Shown here: positions 57,641-64,000 of the stretch, in pieces
Position numbering within the stretch: the stretch's first letter is position 1
Layout of the letters: each line of letters begins with the position of its first letter
DNA from: Erinaceus europaeus
Lineage: Eukaryota > Chordata > Mammalia > Eulipotyphla > Erinaceidae
Assembly (NCBI RefSeq): GCF_950295315.1
Contig: NC_080185.1
Coordinates: forward strand, 43,375,387-43,439,386
DNA: 64,000 bases
Reading direction: 5' to 3'
Translations under genes and position numbers: made by a program
Notes under the pieces: generated by a model
Databases searched by the model: none
Told to the model about the DNA's origin: nothing
What the model saw: only the letters and a program-made list of their open reading frames with translations

Positions 57641-58173
57641 ATCTTCATTGGCAAACACACTGAAGTACAATTTACACAAAGCCCAATTCACCTGTATTTT
57701 TATCCTGTATGCATCAATTATTTTGAATCACTTTCCATCACCACAGAAAAAAGTATTGGGTGCCCATTTGCAGGCATTCTCCTTTCCCATGCCCAACCCA
57801 TGATAAACAAGTGAGTTAATATTTGTCAAGCATTTAGGGTGGTGTCAAACATCTACCAAGAGACACATTTGTTAAATAAATAAGTATCTAAATGGGAGTT
57901 AGGAGAACTATGGGAGTTAGAAGAACTATTCAAGCCTTCAGACCAACTGTTCTTCTTGACCAGTATAAAGAAAAAAAATGTACTTGTACTGCATTTTCAT
58001 CAGAACAAACTTAATAGCTCATACAGGGATTCTGCAGCCCATTTCTTACTAGTACCTAATTGGGTTTTCCCTTAAAAATCCTCTTTGAATTACACAGGCC
58101 AGGTTTCCATAGTAAATTTGGAGGGCTGATGCAATTTACTAAACTACTTAGAGAAAGGGGAAACACACACATG
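57641..58173. other. Intron sequence, nothing recognised
   Basis: A tandem 'atgggagttaggagaacta' / 'atgggagttagaagaacta' lies at about 57893. Confidence 0.45.

Positions 58174-58217
<44 letters not shown>
58174..58217. repeat. (CA)n microsatellite
   Basis: About 19 CA units after 'gcgcgc'. Confidence 0.95.
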
Positions 58218-59093
<876 letters not shown>

Positions 59094-59127
59094 TTAGAAC
59101 TGCCCAACAAAGATTCACTTAGAAGTG

Positions 59128-59262
59128 TTTTTTTTTTAAAAAACCAGAGCACTACTCAGCTCTCTGGTTTATGGTGGCACAAGGGATTGAACCTGGGACT
59201 TCGGAGCCTGAGGCATGAAAGTCTCTTTGCATAACCATTATGCTATCTACGCCCCTCCCCTG
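59128..59262 (-). repeat. SINE-D, 54 bp upstream of an exon
   Basis: 'gagcactactcagctctctg' to 'gtctctttgcataaccatta' and 'ctacgcccctcccc'. Confidence 0.8.
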
Positions 59263-59264
59263 CC

Positions 59265-59567
59265 CAGTTTTGCTGTTTTGTTTTGTTTTTTCCATCAAGG
59301 TTATCATTGAGTTGGTGCTTGCACTATGAATCCACCAGTCTTGGTGACCTTTTTTTGTTTTCTTTCTCACCTTCTATTTTATTTGATAGGGAGGACACAG
59401 AGAGAAACTGAGAGGGGAGGAGGAGCTTGAGATGGAAAAAGACAGACACTTGCAGACCTGCTTCACACCTTGTAAATCTTGCCTCACTGCAGGTGGGGAG
59501 CAAGGTTGTGAACCCCGTCCTTCTGCATGATAACGTGTTAACCAGGAGCACTACCACACAGTCCCTC
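59265..59567 (-). repeat. SINE-B/ext
   Basis: 'tccatcaaggttatcattg', 'tatttgatagggaggacac', head ending 'taccacacagtccctc'. Confidence 0.75.
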
Positions 59568-60145
59568 ACTTTGCTGCTTTAAATGATCTCTCTGCTCCAG
59601 AGCACTGGGGCAGAGACAAATAAAAGGACAGGTGGTCCTCAGTACCTGCAGACCTAGTGAGTTTCGCCCTGTCTATTCCTTAATCAAATCTGGTCTTAGT
59701 TAATCAAGTCTGCAAATTTTCACTTCTGCTCTGTGAAACATAGTAAGGGGTTTGCTTCTCTGGAGACAAGACGTTGGTGGTGAATTATGGTGAAGTGACT
59801 AGGAAACAACATGGGAGGACTTGGAGCAAATGGAAGTACTCAAAGATGAGACATTCAGAAATACAGTGACATTACATATAGTGGGCCCTGTGGCCAGCTG
59901 TTTCCAGTTATGCCCATGACAAGAAACTGTATATAAATCAGAACGAAAGCAAAGCATCTGGTCAACTAGAGGAAGTAAGTGATTATATTTTCACAAGTGA
60001 CAAGAGCAAAGTAGAAGATTGTTATGGGGAAAAAAAATATTTTACTTTTGTTTTTTAAGACAATGAGTTTATTGGCTGAAGTCTATCCACTCAAGAGATT
60101 TACTCATTTATTTGTATTTTATTGCATATATACATATACATATGG

Positions 60146-60148
<3 letters not shown>
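59568..60148. other. Intron sequence, nothing recognised
   Basis: Unassigned. Confidence 0.45.
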
Positions 60149-60185
<37 letters not shown>

Positions 60186-60310
60186 ACGGTGGTGAGGGGG
60201 GCAGAGCACAGCTCAGCTCTGGCTTATGATGGTGCCAGGAATCAAATCTGGGAACTCTGGGCCTCAGGCATGCCGTCTGGTACACAAACCACAATGCTAT
60301 CTCCTGGTTC
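60149..60310 (-). repeat. (CA)n followed by a reversed SINE-D
   Basis: (CA)n at 60149-60186, then 'gcacagctcagctctggctt' to 'ctatctcctggttcc'. Confidence 0.8.
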
Positions 60311-60734
60311 CAAGACATTTAATTTCATTATTAGTCTTTATGACACAGTCAGTTTGGCTATCTTCCTTTTTTTCCCTGAAACGTACAGAGAATTAACTGT
60401 CCAGAAATGGAAGTCTTCTCATAGACTTTTTATTAATAGTAACTTTTCAGAGGCTAGCTTCCGTGTATGTATAGGATACATTAAGTTCCCAGAAGGGTCA
60501 AACTTCTCTCCCTGTCCTGTTTACAAAGTCAGTACTTCAACTTGTGTGCAGTGGACCTTTGTCAAAATAATATTTACAGTTCTTTGCAGTGAGCCCAGCA
60601 TTTGTAATCCCTTACTATCACTGACTGAACAATAACGCTAAACAAATATTCAGATGTCATTATTCATATTGAAGTTTAACAGTGGGCATGAAAGGTAGCC
60701 TATGTAAAAACAGAATGAGACTAGCACTCTGTGG
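60311..60734. other. Intron sequence, nothing recognised
   Basis: Lies inside a 203-codon plus-strand frame that has no family resemblance. Confidence 0.45.
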
Positions 60735-60995
60735 GGGAGATAGGTGGTGACATACTCCGTGTGCACACCACTTGCAAGGATCCAGGTTCAACCCCCCCAG
60801 TTACTATCTGTCAGGGAGAGCTTCAAGAGTAGTGAGTCAATGCTGCCAATGTCTTTCTTTCTAGCTCCCTCTCTATCTCTCTTTCCCCTCTCAATTTCTG
60901 TCATATATTTATATGAGAAATGCCATCTCACCGGGAGAGATGGATTCATTGTGCAGGCACTGAGCCCCAGCAACAACTGTGGTGGTAACACATAA
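60735..60995 (+). repeat. SINE-B/ext, divergent
   Basis: 'gggagataggtggtgacata', 'caaggatccaggttcaac', extension 'gcaggcactgagccccag'. Confidence 0.75.
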
Positions 60996-61098
60996 GTAAA
61001 CAAAAATTAAACAAAGCAAAACGACTCACAAAACTTTACAGAAATAACTCAGGGGGGTGACTCATTTCTCTAATGCAGAATTAAGAAAACAAAATATT

Positions 61099-61390
61099 GG
61101 GAGTAGGCCAGTAGCGCAGTGGGTTAAGCACAGGCGGCGCAAAGTGCAAGGATTGGAGTGAGGATCCTGGTTCGAGCCCCCGGCTCCCCACCTGCAGGAT
61201 AGTCGCCTCACAAGAGGTGAAGCAGGTCTGCAGGTGTCTGTCTTTCTCTCCCCCTCTGTCTTCCCCTCCTCTCTCCAATTCTGTCTTATCCAACAATGAC
61301 GACATCAGTAAAACAACAATAATAACTACTACAATAAAACAATAAGGGCAACAAAAGGGAATAAATTAATTAATTAATATTTTTTAAAAA
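61099..61390 (+). repeat. SINE-A with perfect TSD
   Basis: 16-bp TSD 'aagaaaacaaaatatt' at 61083-61098 and 61391-61406. Confidence 0.95.
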
Positions 61391-61492
61391 AAGAAAACAA
61401 AATATTATCTAAAGTTGCTTGGAAGAAACATATGTGTCATTACCTATTCTTGTATGTCTGTTGATATTTTGATGGTATATAAAAGCAACGAA

Positions 61493-61860
61493 GGGAGCAA
61501 GCCCCCACTCCCCACTTGCAAGGGAGATGCTTCAGGAGCAGATCTGCAGGTGCCTATCCTCACTCACTCTCATTCATTCATTCATTCATTCATTCATTCA
61601 TTCATTCATCCACTCACCAGAACACTGATCACCTCTGGCATAGGATTGAACCTAGGACTTCAGAGCCTCAGACATGAGTCTTTCTGCATGACCATTATGC
61701 TATCTAGCCCTGCCCTCTCCCCCTCTCAATTTCTCTCTGTCCTAGTAAATAAAATAGAAAGGGGAGAAAACAGAAAAAGGAAAACATGGCTGCCAGCAGA
61801 TTTGTAGATTTGTAGTGTAGGCTACTGAGTTCCAAAGATAACTCTAGTGGCAATAAATAA
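61493..61860 (+). repeat. SINE-B/ext split by a reversed SINE-D, with (ATTC)n
   Basis: Outer: 'agcccccactccccacttgc' and, from 61710, 'ccctctcaatttctctctgt' with the extension. Inner reversed SINE-D at about 61605-61710 ('gaacactgatcacctctgg'). (ATTC)n at 61570-61608 marks the join. Confidence 0.8.
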
Positions 61861-62003
61861 GAAATAAACAGAGGCACACAAAGATGTCTCTCTCTCTTTG
61901 AAATGGTGTCTATTCATATTGGTGAGTTAAGTTCACACTTATTTAAGGTTAAGCAGCATCGCATGTCCACTGCAGATACTTATTCTATAATCATACATCA
62001 TCA

Positions 62004-62186
<183 letters not shown>

Positions 62187-62434
62187 CTAATAAGCTATGG
62201 CAGTGTCAGCGTCTTTTAAATACGGAAGTGAATCAGTTTACACATAAGCTATATTTCTGCTCATTATTTTACCAACTATTACTAGGCTTAAATGAGGGAA
62301 AATATATGAGGTTTTAATGGACATTTAAAATTGTTTCTATTACTGTGATGGTTTTCAGAGAGGGACACAGGGACTTTGGTGGTGGGTGTGCTGAGTGGTA
62401 TACACACCTGTATAGATATGAAACTATAACCTTG

Positions 62435-62864
62435 TGTAGAGACAGGCTGGGGGTAGGGATCGATCTGTCAACGCCCATGTCCAATGGAGAAGCAGTTACC
62501 TTCTGCACTCCATAAAGGTATTTTGTCCATACTTCTGGAGGGATAAAGAATAGGGAAGCGTCCAATGGAAGGGATGGGAAATGGGACTTTGGTGGTGGGA
62601 ATCCCACAACCTTGTTGACCATTATTAAATCACGAATAATAATAATAAAAAAAAAGAAGTCAAAAAGTAAGAAAACACAAAGCAAAGTAAAAGACTCTGG
62701 GGTGGGCCACGTCAGGGAATGTTCAGGTCCTGGAACATGGTGTCAGAGAAGGACCTAAAGGGGATTGAACCGTTATGTGGAAAACTGAGAAATGTTACAC
62801 ATGTACAGACTACTGTATTTTACAGTTGACTGTAAACCATTAATCCCCCAATAAAGAAAAAAAA
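62435..62864 (+). mobile_element. Tandem L1 3' ends, type 1 then type 2, between one TSD pair
   Basis: TSD 'gaaactataaccttg' at 62420-62434 and 62865-62879, perfect over 15 bases. Inside: type 1 end ('gatcgatctgtcaacgccc' to an AAT-rich tail near 62650) and type 2 end ('gactctggggtgggccac' to 'aatcccccaataaagaaa'). Confidence 0.88.
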
Positions 62865-62879
62865 GAAACTATAACCTTG

Positions 62880-63300
62880 AAATCTTTTACTAACATTGTA
62901 AAAATTAAAGTCAAGCTCTCACACATAGATGAAATCTTAAAAAAAAAAAAAGCACAGGACAATATAGAGTGAAACCTCTATACTATAGATTGTGGTTTAC
63001 TGTAGTAGACTTGAAGACTCAGAAAGAGGTAGGGAGGAGGGGTGTTCAGGGAGGCTGGGGAACTAAGTCTTTAGAGGATGAGCGTTTGGTGGAGGGTGAG
63101 GTGTGCTGACATCTACACTGGGAAAATATGGAAATGTACCCTTGTGAGAAGAACAACCGTGCAAGTCAAAATTTTCCTCAGTAAAGTGATTCTGAATTGG
63201 GAAGACAATTGTTAACTAGAGATAATTCAGTATAATAACTCTCCTTTGGGTTCAGAAGGGGTAACTCTGTTGAGGGTGTGTCCCTATAAATTATAAATTA
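62880..63300 (+). mobile_element. Old L1 3'-like sequence
   Basis: 'ctcacacatagatgaaatct', 'ggtggagggtgaggtgtgc' and 'tcctcagtaaagtgattctg' have the look of an L1 3' untranslated part; weak. Confidence 0.4.
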
Positions 63301-63802
63301 TTCATGTAAAAATAATTTAGAAATAAAAGAATCAGCATTCACATTGGAGATATGAATAAAAGACTTCATATATTATGGAAAGACAAAAAATAGACTTTAT
63401 ATTGTAAAATCATAAAGAATTTACAAAGAGTACTTTAAGTCTCCTTAAAATGTTTCCTTTTTATAATTTTCTTTTAAAAAAATCATCCAATGAGTTTTTC
63501 TTTTTTTTCTCAGAAGCTGAAGAAGGTCGAAAATCTAGAGAAAATTGTGAGAGGAATTGTCAGGAGTTCAAATGAAATGTGTTTGGTGGGGTGGGGTGGT
63601 GGTCCAGTTCCTGGTATCCAAGAGTGTCAATCTAATTCTCTAAACTTGAGTTAAAATTGGATTGGAAATATCTACCCTGTAAACTTGCCTGGAGCTAGGA
63701 ATTGGGAAGTTTTTCATTGTTTTTATTTTCCATTTTAAAGTTCCACTTTAAATTCAAGCAGGGCCATTTAAGAACGAGGGGGGAAAAAAGGAATGTTTTG
63801 GG
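63301..63802. other. Intron sequence, nothing recognised
   Basis: Unassigned. Confidence 0.45.
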
Positions 63803-64000
63803 GGTCGGGCGGTAGTGCAGCATAAGGACCGGCATAAGGACCCCGATTTGAACCCTGGCTCCCCACCTGCAGGGGAGTTGCTTCACATGTGGTGAAGCAG
63901 GTCTGCAGATGTCTGTCTTTCTCTCCCCCTCTCTGTCTTCCTCTCCTCTCTCCATTTCTCTCTGTCCTATCCAACAATGAACGACATGAACAATAACAAT
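63803..64000 (+). repeat. SINE-A, cut by the window edge
   Basis: 'gggtcgggcggtagtgcagc' joined early to 'ataaggaccggcataagg' (part of the head is missing), body and pyrimidine block to the window end. Confidence 0.85.

Noticed and set aside
60024..60635. 203-codon plus-strand open frame
   Set aside because: It crosses a (CA)n run and a reversed SINE-D, has no splice or promoter context and no recognisable domain.

Overview
The window is a piece of a mammalian gene, almost all intron and dominated by retrotransposons. The SINE and L1 sequences match what I know of the European hedgehog (Erinaceus europaeus) or a close relative. That species call rests on recognising the repeats and was not searched.

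One gene is visible. Ten exons on the minus strand (62009-62151, 58959-59074, 54357-54494, 47093-47275, 43064-43177, 38817-39032, 38646-38703, 20222-20328, 7657-7779, 1131-1244, in transcription order) join in a single open frame of 1,312 bases, about 437 codons, with consistent phases and GT/AG borders. They encode the late armadillo-like region and the start of the DHR2 (DOCKER) domain of a subfamily D (zizimin) DOCK protein. The residues fit DOCK11 (zizimin2/ACG), a CDC42 exchange factor, and not DOCK9 or DOCK10 as I remember them. The 5' exons lie beyond 64000 and the last DHR2 exons lie before position 1. Human DOCK11 is X-linked, so this is probably X-chromosome sequence (inference). Introns range from 113 bp (38704-38816) to 18.3 kb (20329-38645).

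The rest is layered repeats. Names used below are mine. SINE-A: tRNA-like head 'gcagtgggttaagcgc', tail 'gggcaacaaaaggg'. SINE-B: head 'ggtggcacacctggttgag', tail 'tctatccaataaataaa'. '/ext': either head carrying an extra 3' module ('gcaggcactgagcccc', 'ataaccctggaggcaaa'). SINE-C: 'cagtggataaagcattgg', 'accagagtgatgtctggtt'. SINE-D: 'gatagcataatggtt', 'agccagagctgagcagtg'. SINE-E: 'gctggcaagatagctc', 'cactgaaggaagcttt'. SINE-F: seen in reverse as 'gggtcatgcacatggcaaag'. SINE-G: a SINE-B relative with 'gtggtgctccc'. SINE-H: 'ttagtggtaaagcac'. L1 3' ends are of type 1 (tail 'tgtcagtgtttccttttta') and type 2 (tail 'accattaatcccccaataaa'). Older L1 pieces, a solo LTR, MIR copies and a mariner-like MITE are also present. 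Repeat borders are by eye, good to about 5-15 bases unless flanking target-site duplications (TSDs) are given.

No undescribed multi-gene system is present. The most notable items are: a 43-bp 5' half of a tRNA-Val retro-inserted in a SINE (55872-55914); two tandem L1 promoter-like units with YY1 sites (30950-31602); a solo LTR exactly at a SINE 5' junction with every layer marked by TSDs (23437-24026); a splice acceptor whose pyrimidine tract is a pure C11 run (1245-1257); and a 620-bp homopurine tract (9655-10273).
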